Shown piece by piece: positions 12,101 to 25,125 of a stretch of DNA of 64,000 nucleotides. A program made the translations under genes and the position numbers. Every line of letters begins with the position of its first letter. Position 1 is the first letter of the stretch. Source of the stretch: Oikopleura dioica (taxonomy: Eukaryota; Chordata; Appendicularia; Copelata; Oikopleuridae); assembly GCA_907165135.1 (NCBI GenBank), contig OU015569.1, positions 3,844,001 through 3,908,000 of the forward strand, given 5' to 3'. Under the pieces are notes generated by a model that did no database searches, was not told the origin of the DNA, and saw only the letters and a program-made list of their open reading frames with translations.

Positions 12101-14147
12101 GTTCCTTAATGGTAGCATTCATTGCGTTGTTGCCACGATAGCCTTCGGTATGGGAGTAGATAAGCCAAATGTCCGATACGTTATTCACAATGAGCCACCG
12201 GGACAACCAGAAGCATACTATCAGGTAATGCAAAATAATGCACATCTTCGATGTCTGCGATAGACTATGTTTTTTATAAATGAGTCTCAAAATTTGATTT
12301 TAGGAGGTCGGACGTGCTGGTCGTGATGGAAAACAAAGTGAAGCGCATCTCTTAGTTGGCAGAAGAGGCATCTCGAGTATGTTTTACCACGCTTCGCAAG
12401 AAACGGTTCCAGAACGAGCCGAACTTGCACGCTCAAATGCTCGAAAAATGAAACAGTACATTGAAACGAATGAATGCCGACGAATGCCCCTGCTCCTTCA
12501 TTTCGACGCTGAGGCGAAATCTATGGTACAAGGAACAGCAGACTGCTGTGACAACTGCAGAGGTGGCAATGCTCCGAACTTTTTCGCTCCTAAAGAAGAA
12601 GCGAATTTCGCTTCAGACTCCGCTATCGTCTTTGATGCCATCGATGATTTCAGTGATCCACAAGCTCGAACCATGCTTGTTCTTCATTTGAAGGGTTCAA
12701 AGGCGAAGGAACTGAAAGTTGAGATGCATTCAAGGCCTGCCTACGGCAAAGGTTAGTCAGACAATATTGGCCAAACATAAACCTGATATTTAGGAAAAGG
12801 AAAGAGCTCTGATTACTGGAAGGAGCTCATAAATGGACTCGTCGCTGGAGACTACTTGACTGAGAGCACGGTTTTTAATAGTATGGGTTATTCGGCTGCA
12901 AAGCTGAAGATCGCGCCAAAAGCCCGCTCGTGGTACGCGAAGTACAAGAAAGACCGCCTTGGAGTAGAGCTCCTTCTACCGCAAACTGAGAAGCTTGTTG
13001 GAGTTAGATCTGTGAACGCGCCTGGTCCCTCTAAACCTCAACCGGTCGAAGCCGCAAAGAAGGAGGAGCTTCCGGAAATGTGCGTCGCTGGTCTTGATCA
13101 CAAGTGGCTTGAACGCTTCATGAAGGGTCCTTGGCAAGAACCAGAGCCAGTCGTTATTAAAGACACAAAAGAGGAAAAGAATAAATGTAAAATACTTTTC
13201 AATGCCATTTTGGCACTGAATAAAAAACGAGGACTCCAAATGGCTTTGAAGCAAACCCATCTTCATGAACTATGCTTAAAACGACCGTCAAGTGTAGAGA
13301 GTTGCGCAGAGGTGCCAAACTTTACCCGAATCCTGGCTGACTCAGTTCCTGAAATACTAGCTAAGATCAAAGAATTCTGCGAGGAGCACACTCTGCGCAT
13401 GGATACTCATAGGCGATCGATGAGTGCCGCCCAGAAAAAAGCGAATGAGTTTCCCGAGCTTGAAGATAAGCAAAAGCCACTTGAAGGTAAGTTTTTTCCT
13501 CAATTAACGAAACTTTAAATATCAATTTAGGTCATGATAGAGATGTATCGGACTATCTCAAGGTCGGCATGACGCTGGCAGACATTCAAAGGGACCTTGG
13601 AATGTCAGACGCGGTGCTCGCGAAAAAACTTTGCACGATCGTAGACAGAGGATATCCAGTGGATGCGGCCAAGTTCCAGATCACGATCGATGATGTCAAA
13701 AAGCTGGAAAAACTAATTAGAGATAATGGAAACGTTATTCCGTCTTCTTCTAAAATCAGTGAGTCGTACCCTTTTTGAATGATACTATTCCCTTATTTAG
13801 GCAAATCGTTTCCGAACATCAACATCCACTTCATTCCATTGCTGATGACGTTTATGAAACTTCGCTTTGGACTTTGTTCCATTTTCCCTCAAGACACGCA
13901 AGACTACCAAAACAGACGGAGCCAAGCAATACGGGCTCACACTGCCGCTTCAAATCGCCCAGGACTCACGAATTACAATTCGACAATACCCCCTGCATTG
14001 TGAGTCTTCAACACAAGAAAAAAACTACCTATCAACGTTTCTTCCAGGCCCAAATTTTCTCCGATGAAGAAGCCGAAAAAAACCTACAGGAAAAAAGCTT
14101 CAGCTAGAGGACGAAGAAAATTTCGAAAAGTTCAAAAGAAATATTAA
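9193..14147 (+). CDS. WRN: WRN-like RecQ DNA helicase
   Basis: A 3'-5' DNA helicase for repair and replication-fork maintenance. Eight exons (9193-9499, 9577-11738, 11781-12224, 12304-12751, 12794-13486, 13531-13758, 13801-13999, 14048-14147) sum to 4581 bases, an unbroken 1526-residue frame. Residues 1-600 are acidic, Ser- and Lys-rich and lack an exonuclease domain. The helicase core starts near FGYDYFRPSQW. It has Walker A MATGYGKS, the DECH box (AIDECHCVSSWGHDFR), motif III TATAT, and motifs V/VI ATIAFGMGVDKP and GRAGRDG. The zinc-binding region (CDNC), an RQC winged helix (GKGKSSDYWKELINGLVAGD) and an HRDC-like region follow, then a Lys/Arg-rich C terminus (a probable nuclear localisation signal). 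MATGYGKS and YVTPEYC favour WRN over BLM. One intron (11739-11780) is GC-AG (gcaagt). Confidence 0.9.
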
Positions 14148-15053
14148 AAAAGAAATAACTGTAAATATGCATTCCAGAGCTGACCGTCCTTGTTCTACCC
14201 GCAAAACGAACCATTTCTCATAAACAGTAATTTCGTTTTATCTCACGTTTAAATTATAATTTAATTAAAAGCAGCGAGAAGTATTCCTTTTGCGCGTATA
14301 AAAATAGCTTGAAGTTCACAACATTCACTGCCTTCTGTTCTCGTTAATAAACTTGAGACAAAGGAAACCCGCCTTAAACTTGTGTACATTGATCGTCCAA
14401 AAGACTTTTGGTACAATGTGCACATGTATTGTTTGCATGGACTGCCTTAATCTTGCATTCATTCATCGTACTCCGCTATTTGTTCGACTAACTCGTGAGT
14501 CACATTTGTCTGCTGTTGATTTTGCATCCCGTTGATAAAAAGTCTGATTTAGACTGTCGAACTAGGATGGATTCCAATAAGAGCACTTTCATTAAACGCA
14601 GAGGAAATTGAAAGTTATAATTTAAAACACCACATTCAACGAGCAATTGTAAGTTTGATTTGTCCCTATTTCGAGTTCGGATACATTAAAATTAGAAAGT
14701 CGACATTTATGATTGCCAAAAGCGCTGTAATGAAACCTTTAATTAGCATTTGCCAATGAAAGAGATTAATTTGCGATCTGAGGGTGATAAACTTCTCAAA
14801 GGCTAGCGCGTTTTTCAACTTCAATAGTAAAACGTTAAGCGTGAATAAGGCCCGCGAGACAATAGATTCCCTGCGGGGAAGGAGAGCAGGGATATTTAGG
14901 CTGAACCCTTTTACTCAGATTTTTCGTCCCAAGAGAAATTAATGCTCTTTTCCGCGGCCGCTCAAGACTTTATTTTATCAAGGTTATCATCTTTTGTCTT
15001 CAGTTTATAAAATATTCTTGGTAGTAAATCAGTTTTAAGTTTCAAACAAAGCA
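14148..15053. other. intergenic region with two TATA-like boxes
   Basis: GTATAAAAAT near 14297 and TTTATAAAATA near 15003-15013 are both TATA-like on the plus strand. The second lies about 45 bp before the next ATG and is a good promoter candidate. A short open frame at 14353-14535 has no recognisable content. The signal peptide missing from the next gene could be encoded by an upstream exon here, but I could not identify one. Confidence 0.4.
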
Positions 15054-16273
15054 ATGTTCGCAACGAAAAGCACTGAATTCAAAATCCTCGGCGGCGGTCT
15101 TCGCCGTCCAGGCAAAGTTCTTCAACAAAGTTGGGATAAAAATTGGTATCCCGTTTGCGACAACTTCGAAGATGAAGAAAGCCGTAATCTATTCGGCGAT
15201 ATGGTTTGCCAACAAATTGGTTTCGCAAAAGAACTCTCGAAGCCTGCCAGAGAGTTTGAAAAAGATAGTTGTCCGCAATGCTGGAGGGACTTCGACATCG
15301 TTGGTATTTCATGTTCGAACGACGGGAATGTAAAAGTAATACAACAATTATATGGCTTTATGAGTGAGTTAATCAATTCAGTGCGATTATAAATATAGTC
15401 ATTTCTCCGGCTCCGGCACGTGCATAAAGGGCAAGTCGGATTTGTACATTCAATGCAAGAAGCCGCTATCGCTAAATGGTGAGTGGACGCCCTGGTCAGA
15501 ATGGACTTACTGCGACGAAACGGGCAGCGACTACTTCAAGCAACGAAGCAGAACTTGCTACGACGATGGAAAACGCGCAATATGTCCAGAAGGAGAAAGC
15601 GACTTCGAATTAAAACCAGGTGAGACTCTCCTGCCTGTTTCCAAAAGAAAACATGACTTAGACTGTCTCTGCGAAAAAGCAAACGAAATCGCAGACTACA
15701 ACAAAGATTATTACTCGGATAGTAGTTCCTCTTCTTACGACTATAGTTACGGGTCTCCTTCCGGCTCAAGCGATATAAAGGCTTCTTCTCCTGACGACAT
15801 GTCATTGTACTCGTCCAGCTATGACTACTACCGCCGTAAGCGACGCGCTGCTTCAGCTCCATTTGTAAAGAGTGGATATGCAATCAAATTTTCCTCTCGT
15901 AATTTTACCTGTCAGAACGAATCAGTTGTGTATCCAATCGCAGCCTTCATTTTGTAAAAATTACAACTTCCAAAACCTCTATTCTTCAAAAGCAGATCAA
16001 TCTTCCGAATCTCCGCCCTTCGTCGTCCGCAAGCCAGATGCAGATATTTTCACTCAGAAAACGCCAATCCTCGAGTCGGATAGCGATCCTCCTGTTGTCA
16101 CAGTTGAGCTCTCTGACTCAGTCACATTCCCTGCTTTCTCAGATTCGAAGCCTGAGACAGCCGCTTTTGGCAGCCAGACTATGATATTAATCGGTGTTGC
16201 CGTGCTTGGCTGCTTGATTCTTCTCGTGATTGCTTTAGTCAAACGAAGAAAGACATCTAACAACAGGAAATGA
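15054..16273 (+). CDS. SRCR and TSP1 domain type I membrane protein
   Basis: A predicted cell-surface protein. Exon 1 (15054 to about 15361) encodes an SRCR-like domain (KILGGGLRRPGKVLQQSW, VCQQIGF, GISCSNDG). Exon 2 (15399-15898) encodes a thrombospondin type 1 module (NGEWTPWSEWTYCD, RSRTC), then a Tyr/Ser-rich linker with the dibasic RRKRR. The last exon (about 15996-16273) has one transmembrane helix (MILIGVAVLGCLILLVIALV) followed by KRRK, ending in a short cytoplasmic tail. Intron 1 keeps frame only with a GA-type donor (gagtgagt). Intron 2 is placed at gtaatt...aaagcag by frame. No signal peptide is seen on the first exon, so the N terminus may be incomplete. AATAAA follows at about 16280. 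Adhesion or innate recognition is a family-based guess. Confidence 0.7.
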
Positions 16274-17011
16274 TAACGAATAAAACCGTCGTCTTATTTA
16301 GTTTTTAATTAACCAGAATTCACTTACCAGAGTCTTGTTAAACTCGTTTATCTATCCCAAAGCAGTGGAAACACACTCGACGACGAAAGAAAGGTGCCTG
16401 AATCGATTGGGCTTATACAGCCCAAAACTGCTGCGCACTAAACAACAACCCAAAGCCAAATAATCCCTGACTGTCCTAATTCTCATTCTATTCAAGTTCC
16501 TTCCAAAGCAAAACTGATCTTTAATCTCCGCGCCTTCATAATTGAACCTCTTATAAACAGATTCCGAAATAAATCAAGCTAATTCAAAAAGCCACTTCCA
16601 TAATTTTCGTCATCCGAAAATGATGTTGTGCAACAAGTCGTGTTTGCTTTTAGGGTTTTATTTTTGATCAAACGCACAGGTGAAAATTTAAAATCAGGAT
16701 AGATCTATCGACAAAAATGTAGATTTTGGAAGAATAAGGGGTTGAATTTTACGGAAGGCATTGAATTTGTGTGGCAGTTTTGTCTATTTTTGAAGAAGTG
16801 AATAAATATACATGTTTGATAGAAACGAACGAATAGAAAGGAATTTTCGAAAACTAAAATTAATAAAAATGAAAACAGAATGAAGAGAATAACTGCGGTT
16901 TATTGGTAGTGCGTGGGGTAGATTGTTGAAAACTGGGGGAAGATTTGAGACTGATTTTGGATGAAAAGTACTAATGTTAATGAACCCTTTTTTGGAAAAT
17001 AATATAAGTGT
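16274..17011. other. convergent 3' spacer
   Basis: Only the 3' flanks of the SRCR/TSP1 gene (plus) and the GATA gene (minus) are here. AT-rich, with reverse-strand AATAAA candidates near 16656 and 16895. No gene seen. Confidence 0.5.
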
Positions 17012-18805
17012 TCAACTTTTTATCCATAACTGAGAATGCGAAAAGTGTGGACCTAGAAGAGCCATGGCAGGGTTCATCATCTGGTAAGCAGCAATAGGTT
17101 CCTGCATCGATGCTTGCGGTGTGGATGTGCTCGGGCCGGCGTCTTTTTCTGTTCATGGTGGTAAAAAAACGATTTTTTATTAATAAAAAATCTTATCGCC
17201 GCTTTATTTTACCGCCCTTGAGATAAATTTGAGCTTTCACCGACTTCTACAAAGTTTATTTTAGTCGGACCAACTAAAAATATCACTACCTGATCCGATT
17301 TCTGACGCGGTGCGCTGTCTCTTCCTTCCAGCGTTGAGCCGACGGTTTCGTGTTTGAATTCCGTCTTTTTTCATTGTGATCGGCCTGTTCACCTTGAAAG
17401 AACAACGACTAGCTATACATCGTTAATTAAATCGAATACCCCGTGAAGTTTTTGGTAAAGGCCACATGCGTTGCAAACAGCGTCGCCGCTAGTGGTTCGC
17501 CGCCAGAGAGTGGTCTGGGTCGTATTGCAGTTGGTGCACTTGGCACCTGTTCGTTTACTCGTCGTCTACAATTTCACTTAACTTTATACATCAAAATCAA
17601 CTTACAACTCGTTTCTTCGGCTTGATCAATGGTCTGTTGCAGCCATTGACCTTGTGGTAGAGACCGCAAGCGTTGCATAGGTAGTTTCCGTTCGTGTCGC
17701 GGCGCCATAAAGGCGTTGTCGTTGCAGCGCAGTTCACGCACTGCCTTTTCGCTACGTCAATATCGGTAACGGTTTTTTTGTTTTTGAGGCGCATATTTAT
17801 CATTCAAGACTTACGATGCTCAGTGGTTTTTCTGCGCTTGGCAGGTTGAGTAATTTGCGAGTCCATTTGTGGATACTCTCGCATCGGAGGGTAATGCGGA
17901 AAGTTGATAGCGTTGCTGATATTTTGAGGAGTCAAGCTCTGGTGATCGATGTTTTGAATGTGGGAGGAAGGTACTGGGTGCAAGTGGATTTGCGAAGTAG
18001 ATGCTCTGTCGGCGGAAGAAGAACCTGGCGTCGATTCGACGAAGCCAGCAGGATGGAGGTGGAAGTTGAAGCCGGGCGACTGCTCGAATCGAGCCACGTG
18101 AGCCATCTGCGAGGCATCGGTGAAGTTACAGTAGTGGCTCAACGGAAGGGTAAAGTGTGATTGTTCGAATGTTACTGTCTTTCATATGCTAATAACTCGT
18201 TTCGAGTGCAATGTGTAAACTAAACGATTGTTTCTGTGAAGCAATTCCTGAGGTGGGTTGCTGTTTTGTGGGTTCCATATTTCTGTGACTTGTTCAGTCT
18301 TGACCGATTCAGATGGCTCAGGCTGCGATGGAGCTTGGAGATTCTGGACGGCGGGCGGATTGGGAGAGGAAGTGGCCAGATGGTAAGCGCCTTCTTGAGG
18401 AGGAGAGGCAGGATCGAGATCGAGCTGCGACGTTGAGGGAATACGATTTCTATCAACAGATTGAACTGAGCTGATCGGTGATCCCATGGAGATCCCACTA
18501 TCGTGATGACCGACATTCACTTGGCCAGATTGGAGAAGTGAAGAAGCGGGAATCATCGAGGGGCCAGCACTGTCGGCTGGCTCCACCTTCGTCCATGCTT
18601 GCGGCCAGATCGGTAGTTGGGAAGACTCTGAATCTTTCAAGTAGTTGCGAAGAGAATATTTCAAGGTTCTTCTGTATAAGAGATCTTTCTTACCCACGGG
18701 TTGAAGCATAACAATCGGCGTTGCTGGGTAAATGTTATGGACTGCGGGTTCTTCCGTTTTTACTAGCTCAGCCATGGACGAGCTCGGAACGTTGTTCTCT
18801 TCCAT
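17012..18805 (-). CDS. GATA-family transcription factor, two zinc fingers
   Basis: A DNA-binding developmental regulator recognising WGATAR. Six exons on the minus strand (18805-18221, 18178-17815, 17751-17606, 17565-17440, 17392-17290, 17148-17012) give an unbroken 486-residue frame. The N half is Ser/Pro/Gln-rich, a likely activation region, and contains the repeated KTEE and KTEQ motifs. The N-finger is CVNC...CNAC with [20 protein letters not shown]. The C-finger is CTNC...CNAC with [20 protein letters not shown], followed by the basic tail [18 protein letters not shown]. Both fingers have 17 residues between cysteine pairs, as in vertebrate GATA1-6. I cannot say whether it belongs to the GATA1/2/3 or GATA4/5/6 class. 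All introns are GT-AG. Confidence 0.95.
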
Positions 18806-20187
18806 GATTTTTTCGTCTTCACGGAAAATCTCTTTTTTTCTCTTTTTCTCTGCGTTAGGAGTGGGTTCTCTAGTGAGGAAAGCGTTTTTGAGTTGCGAAT
18901 GAGGCGAAAGGCGCGTAAAAAACGGCTGATAGCCGCTGGATCGAAAAAATAACTTTTGCCAACGGAAAAATCAAAGAGCACTCCAATAACACCGACTCCT
19001 CTTTTCAAGTCCATATTTTCGAAGTGATAAACTTGCTCAGAATCGCGCAAGTCGACTAACGCACTAAAGAATTTCACGAGTCGAAGATCAAGAACTTCTA
19101 TATCAACCGACTGGTATCAAAAGCTCTCGCGCTCGAGGATTTTATTATCCCTGCGGCGTTTTCCTTTAAAAAAACTCTGGACATGAAAGGATCATTTATT
19201 CTCCACTCATGCACTCACATGATCATTTTTAGAAAATCTGAAGTAATTTCTTTATCACAGGAAGTCACTAGCCAATACCGGACGAGGAAGGGAAAATATG
19301 GTCACAGGAAATTCATGGCATCAGTCGTAGAACAATTCTGCTAACGAAAATGCAATTATGCATTTCCTGGTGACAGTGATTACTTGCGGTCTGTTTTTTC
19401 ATGCTTCCTCTATAAATAGAGCATCCCACGGCAAGATGTGATGCAAACAATGTAATATTACTTATCTAAGACATGAAATATTTATTCCATACAAGTTTAC
19501 AAAATGCGCAAATTAATAATGGATTTGGAATTGCCCGAAGTGTGAGCAAAATATTCGTAATTACAATTAAAAGACTAATTCTAATTAAAAATATTTTCAT
19601 CATTGCTTTTACGTTTTTGATTTAACAGCACATGAAGCTCCAACGAGAAAAAATATACAACAAACCAGGGCGGAAAATATGTTACAAAAGTGACGAAAAA
19701 TGAAAGGTAGATTTCAGAGCTCACGAAAAGAATTTATGGCAAAATAAAGTTGTGCAAATCGAATGGAAAGAAAATGGGCAAAAACGGCTCTTTTTACGAA
19801 AATTGGCTAATATGTACAATTAATGGGGCGCGATGATGAAAAATATTATCGCGCGTTTTGTCGGACATTTTTAGAAAGTATTTTCTCGACTTATTATTTA
19901 CAGGTTTTTCCGTTCCGGCTATACGGCTAGTACGATATCAATACTGAAGGCAAAAGAAAAGCTTGGAATAGAGAGTATTTGGTTAGAAACGTAACGATGA
20001 GAATCGAAATCATCGATGAGGCCTTCGGCCCGTTAGTAGATTTAGGAAAATAGGTAGCAAATCCATTAAAAATTGCGATCTTAAGTGTTTAACAGTAAAT
20101 TGAGATTGAAGATTTTTTAGCCCAGGTCGAGCTCAACCGGTTGTTTTTTTGAGGGTCGTTGCGTCGTCAGTAGATTGATTTTTCTTT
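18806..20187. other. upstream region of the GATA gene
   Basis: About 1.4 kb without coding signal. It is AT-rich and probably carries cis-regulatory sequence of the GATA gene and the 3' flank of the protease gene (minus). A TATAAATA at about 19411-19418 on the plus strand has no visible gene downstream. Confidence 0.45.
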
Positions 20188-23100
20188 CTATGGATTGTTC
20201 TGTATCGTGTCATGAATCCAACTCAAGTAGTTGGATGTTCGGGTGTACACGCCAGGCGAGTCGACTTCCGCACATTCGTAGCCCCAAGAAATGATTCCGG
20301 GGAGATAAAATGAGCCATCTAAATAAGTTTGTTGAGGTGACCTTGACATTGTCAGTCTATGCTTATCCTACCTTCTCGCTGACACATGAGCGGTCCTCCA
20401 GAGTCGCCGTTGCAGGCGTCCACGCCGCCTTCCTTGAAGCCAGCGCAGATCATGTCTTCCGAAATACTCGAATAATCTTTTTTTCGTCGGCATTCCTCAT
20501 TTGAAATGATCGGAATCTCTGCATGTTGCAAGAACTCTGGCTGATCTCCTTGTCGTGCTAGAATGGGCCGTTCAATCACTGCTGTTGAGTAACGACTTAC
20601 TGTGAATTCCCCAGCCGGCGATGGTGCATTTGTCTCCTGGCTTCGGCGAGTCGAAGCGATTTTCTGGCAAGCAGATGAAGTTAATATCGCGAGTTGGCTA
20701 TTTCGGGGTTCACGGAGAAATGATAATTACTAATGCCGCATCTGGAGCGAATTAGTCGACAAATATTTAGAGTAATGAATCGGACGCGGGAAAAAACGCT
20801 AAAAATGGGGAGCGCTGATTTTGTCAATGATCAACCCAGGGTCTGTAGAATGCTGTCGAGCTTTAGCATCATCAAATCATTTCTCGGAATATCGTCCGAG
20901 TGGTAGGAGTAGTCATGCATCACAGCCAAAGTAACGCCGATCCCAGGAGCCAGTTCCCACTGCGAATCTTCTCCGGCCACAACTTTCCAACTTTCTCCTG
21001 GCGACGTGTTGTTTTTGATGTTCTTTTCGTAACTTAATCAATTCTAGTAAGTGACCATTTCTTGGAGCAACGTAGTTTTCAGTATTGATGATACGTGTAC
21101 TTTGATACTATAAATTTCGAGGTCGCAAAAAGTTCAAGTTGGGCATAAACACGAGAATAAGATTTTACTGCTTCATGGTTATGGGAAATTCGTTTTCACT
21201 ATTCTACGCACGTTTAAACTAAGAGTGCTGTGAATAGACCTAGATATAGACCAACATAATTCTCTTGTCATCTCCAAACAAGGAGTCGCTAATGCAATAA
21301 GCTTTAAATTGAGGACTATTATCTAATTCAAAGAAGAACATCTAATCCTTTAAAAATATAAAACGAGTTATTATCGATTAATACTGCCAAACTCGCATAA
21401 TAATATAAGGCTTACCCGCAATGAGCAGCTGTGAGTACCCATTGTGGCGCGATAAGGACTCCAGCACAAGTGTACTTCCAGTTAACTTATCGGGAGATTG
21501 AAACGGTCACTTAATCATAATTTCCCTTATCTGACCTTCTATCGGCACTTTCTAGTGCAAGAGGACTTCAAGAGTTAGAAATGCTAAACTTTTCCGCTGG
21601 AAAAAAACTATGAATGAGCTTAAGAACGTTTTCTAGAGCCATTAATGAAGGCAAATACATCCTCTTTGTAACTTTGCAAGACCACGAAAAATTAAACACG
21701 CGCCAATTTCCGTTTCATTATTTAATCCGGCCGGTTGCACTTGTAAAATTCTTCAGAAGAGCTCAATTCTTGACCTCGCTCAATCAAGCACCCGTCCCTT
21801 TAATCATCACTACCCAAGGAAATTGCTGTTGGCTCATTACACGTTGGCCACCGATGATTCTAGTGTCCGGTTCGTCGTCTTTTGTGTCAGGCCCCAGTTC
21901 GGACCCATCGTCTTCTGTGATTCGAATTTTGACCTTATTTGCGTCTTCTTGGACCTTGTTGATCCGACCTGCTTCAAGAATGTCGATCAAATGATCAAGC
22001 GAAATGTCGGATAACTTTCCGCTGCGCTGGGCTAGAGCTCTTTCATTTTTCTCGGCTTTCTCGAAAAGCGGGGCTCTTGAAATGAGTGGAATATACGGGG
22101 TTGTCCGAGTCGGAACTGCTCGTCGGGCCCGGTGTTGATAGTTACTCCACATATTGATGAATATGTCGTTTGTCGTCGGCATCGGAGCGTCTCGAGACCA
22201 AGAAGACCTGCCACAGCTCCAGTTTGATTGAATCTCACATTTTTTACCAGCATATCGTCCAGTGCACACACATTCGGTCTTCTGTGGCCAGCCTAGATTA
22301 GTTTTGCATAGATTTACCCTTGGACACTTTTTAGTTGTTTTGAGAAAACAGAAATGAATTTCCTTAGGTAATAATGAGACACGCTACAAACAAAGTCCCG
22401 CTGTAGTAAAAATACTTGCGCGTAAAGTAGAGTTATCAAATAGGGAGGGTACTAATAGAACTAACCTTTTTGTATGCAGCGGCCTCCGTTTTGACAGGTG
22501 TTTTGGGATACATCGCAGTCGTTGTAATAGCTTGCGGGGCTCATTTTATTATTCAACTCTACATTTATTCGAGGCCGCTCTTTAATCAAATTTGAACATT
22601 TAATATAACAGATAAAGCTGAAATTTAGAAAGTGCGTTCTATTCAAGAGCCCAATCAAAGTCCCTGCGTTCCATCGTTCGGATTGTAACAGCATCCCAGT
22701 TGATCACAGTCGTCCTTTGTGGTTACATTCATTCCACATTCTATTGGCTCCTGAGGCAACTTGCACAGTAGATCAGGAAGCTCAGGAGATATCCTTGTGC
22801 TCGGCGAATTGTTTTCAGAATACTCAGCTATAGTATCGTCCCCTGTTGATTTTTCTTGTTTGTTGTCTTCGCGAAGAGTTCGGACATTTAAATTCATGAT
22901 TAGGGACTTATTAGTGTTCTTGACATTCGAATTAAAACTCTGTCTTTCGCCGGTGGATCGGCAATCTTGACGCAGGAAGGCAGCTCTGAATCCCAAACTT
23001 GTCCATTCTGGCAGTAGCGCATATTGCGCCCTTCTAGCCGGTATCCTTTGCCACACGAATATTTACAAGAGTACGAGTCGAAGGGATACTGGGTCGACAC

Positions 23101-25125
23101 CATACATCGTGGTCTATTAATAACGAAAATTAATAACCAATAATGCTAATTAGATTCGCCTCAAACTCGTTCGACGAAAATAGCCGCAAGAAATATTTTA
23201 TGAGAAAAAAAAACGTTGGGGATGTCCGTTTTTGACCATGACCGGGAGTAATTATTTAATTTTTACTTGATTGACAGATAAAACGTACGTTACATCCCTA
23301 ATGGAATTATTATCGTGAAGAAGTACTTAATGGAAGTGTATTTAGCAACGGGTACGTGGAACATCTCCCATCACTGGAACTTTCCGGCTGTCAAGTCTAG
23401 CTTGACAGACTGTGACGTCAAGCTCGGAACCGCTACCGGAACGCGGCCGTATAAATCATGTTCGAACTTTTTTTAATTTTAAATAATTCAACTGTTGATA
23501 GACCCTCGGAAAACATGAAATATTGTGTATTTTTGTTCGATACCTGAGTCCATTTTCAGGTGTTTCTGTTGGACAGCCACAGATGACAGTAGCTCCTTGA
23601 CGCCATCTATTGCAGACATGACCCGTTTTGCTGAAGTCCACCTTAGAGGCACAGTCGTCTAGGCTGTTTTCGTTGCCCTTGCAGCCTACATGATTGTAGA
23701 AGACGGGCAAGTCGTCGGCTGGACCGAACTCGGGCCGTGACAGTGCAATAACTCTGTCCACGTGATAGCCAAGTTGTCTACATACAACTTTATAATGGTC
23801 AACTTCATGTATATTCATTTATAGCGCTTGGCATTTCGATTGGCATCTGCTCAAAATCCAAGTGCACCACCCTCCATTTCAAGGGTAATTTTTCAAGCTA
23901 CTGCAGAACTCAAACGTTTTGTTAACCATTTCCTTGTGCATCATCACGATCCCATTGGAATCCGCAAACAGTGCCCCACTGGCCATTCTGGGCAACTTCG
24001 ACGCGGCCCATATAGTCCAATGTAGAGCCTTTTAATCTGATAGTTCCATCGGGCAAGCCTTCCGCCGAGTCCGATATCGAATCGTTTGCTTAAGTTCTCG
24101 GCTTTAGTAAAAAATTATTAACACAAAGTCGATAAAGATTATTTAAAAATGAAAGAAACCCGTGCAGAACTAGTCTATCACCGTGCAGAATTCAATTTTA
24201 AAGAAAGAACTTGCTATCTTTAAAGAAGCTAACCACTGATTAGCCCACAGAACTCCTATCTTTGAACCTCAGATCATTTCTTTTAAGAAAAAGGAAAGAA
24301 AATTTGGCAGAACTAGTAATTGCTTCGGTGACCGATCGGAACAAACCTAGATTGATGCGTCAAGAAGATATTTTGTAAATAAAAATAAAGCTCTTGAAAT
24401 TGGGGCTTTTGAATTCTTGAGGTTTCAAAGCTACCAGCAGCGAATATTATGCAAAAGTGGCGGTTCATCGAAGCGAACAAAATAACTCACCCTAGCCACC
24501 ATATCCACCACGAATTATGCTACGCCGATTGTTGCTGCCCACCGATACGTGGCAAGAAAATACTATTATTGCAAACAAGTCGATTGGTTCAAAATGTATT
24601 TGTATTTTCCCTCGTTGTAAAAATTAAAGGGGTGGTTTGACAAGCTTATGCCTCAAGATTAGATAATAGCGCGTAATTATGGAAAGAAAGAGCTACTTGG
24701 GCCCGCTCTCAAGAATCTAAATAATGCTTCTCATCGACCAAATCAAATTGCGAGCGGCGGTGTTTACTCTTCGCAAAATTTAGAATCTCTCACTGACTTT
24801 GGTCATATTTTAGCAAATAGGTTTTACCGTTTTTTGATTCCGCTGCATGTTCTTTGTCGACATCTGGTAGTTTAAATTGAGAAGTGTTTATGATGAGACG
24901 ATTCTGAGGCAGTAACCGCGAGTTGCCCAGCTTCTTCAGCGTCTTGTGATCTGGAGGGATGTAGGGCACTTCCCAGCTAATCTTACCTAAAAACCGTAAC
25001 ATGAAAGGTGTTTCTATGGAAAATCGTGTTTCTGTGTTTGATATGAACCTATGTGCCCAACTCCATAAGGGCGTCTTCGTATGCTTCGTGCTCCGCGAGC
25101 TCGTCGTTCATCAGCTTAAATTCAT
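20188..25125 (-). CDS. secreted mosaic serine protease (SRCR, sushi, trefoil, EGF, trypsin-like)
   Basis: A multi-exon extracellular protease. In N-to-C order: an unrecognised region (about 25.12-24.79 kb); an SRCR domain (about 24.1-23.55 kb, [27 protein letters not shown]); a sushi-like module (23.10-22.95 kb); a P-type trefoil motif (about 22.75-22.67 kb, [15 protein letters not shown]); EGF-like segments (22.5 and 22.3 kb); and a propeptide. An S1 protease domain then starts at the activation site R|IIGGQ (about 21.85 kb). The triad is complete: His in LTAAHCG (about 21.43 kb), Asp in RNDLMMLKL (about 20.86 kb), Ser in GDSGGP (about 20.41 kb). Asp six residues before the Ser (DACNGDSGG) predicts trypsin-like cleavage after Lys/Arg. 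Exons and frame are clear in the protease half; the start codon and signal peptide are not identified. The order recalls complement or clotting proteases, but the substrate is unknown. Confidence 0.8.
23389..23409. repeat. 21-bp perfect palindrome
   Basis: Two 8-base arms (CTGTCAAG / CTTGACAG) flank the 5-base centre TCTAG within the protease gene, near a probable exon. It may be chance or a protein-binding site. Confidence 0.5.

Noticed and set aside
18179-18220. In-frame stop separating two GATA frames as a pseudogene signal
   Set aside because: A 42-bp GT-AG intron (gtttac...gaaag) removes it and the full 487-codon frame is intact.
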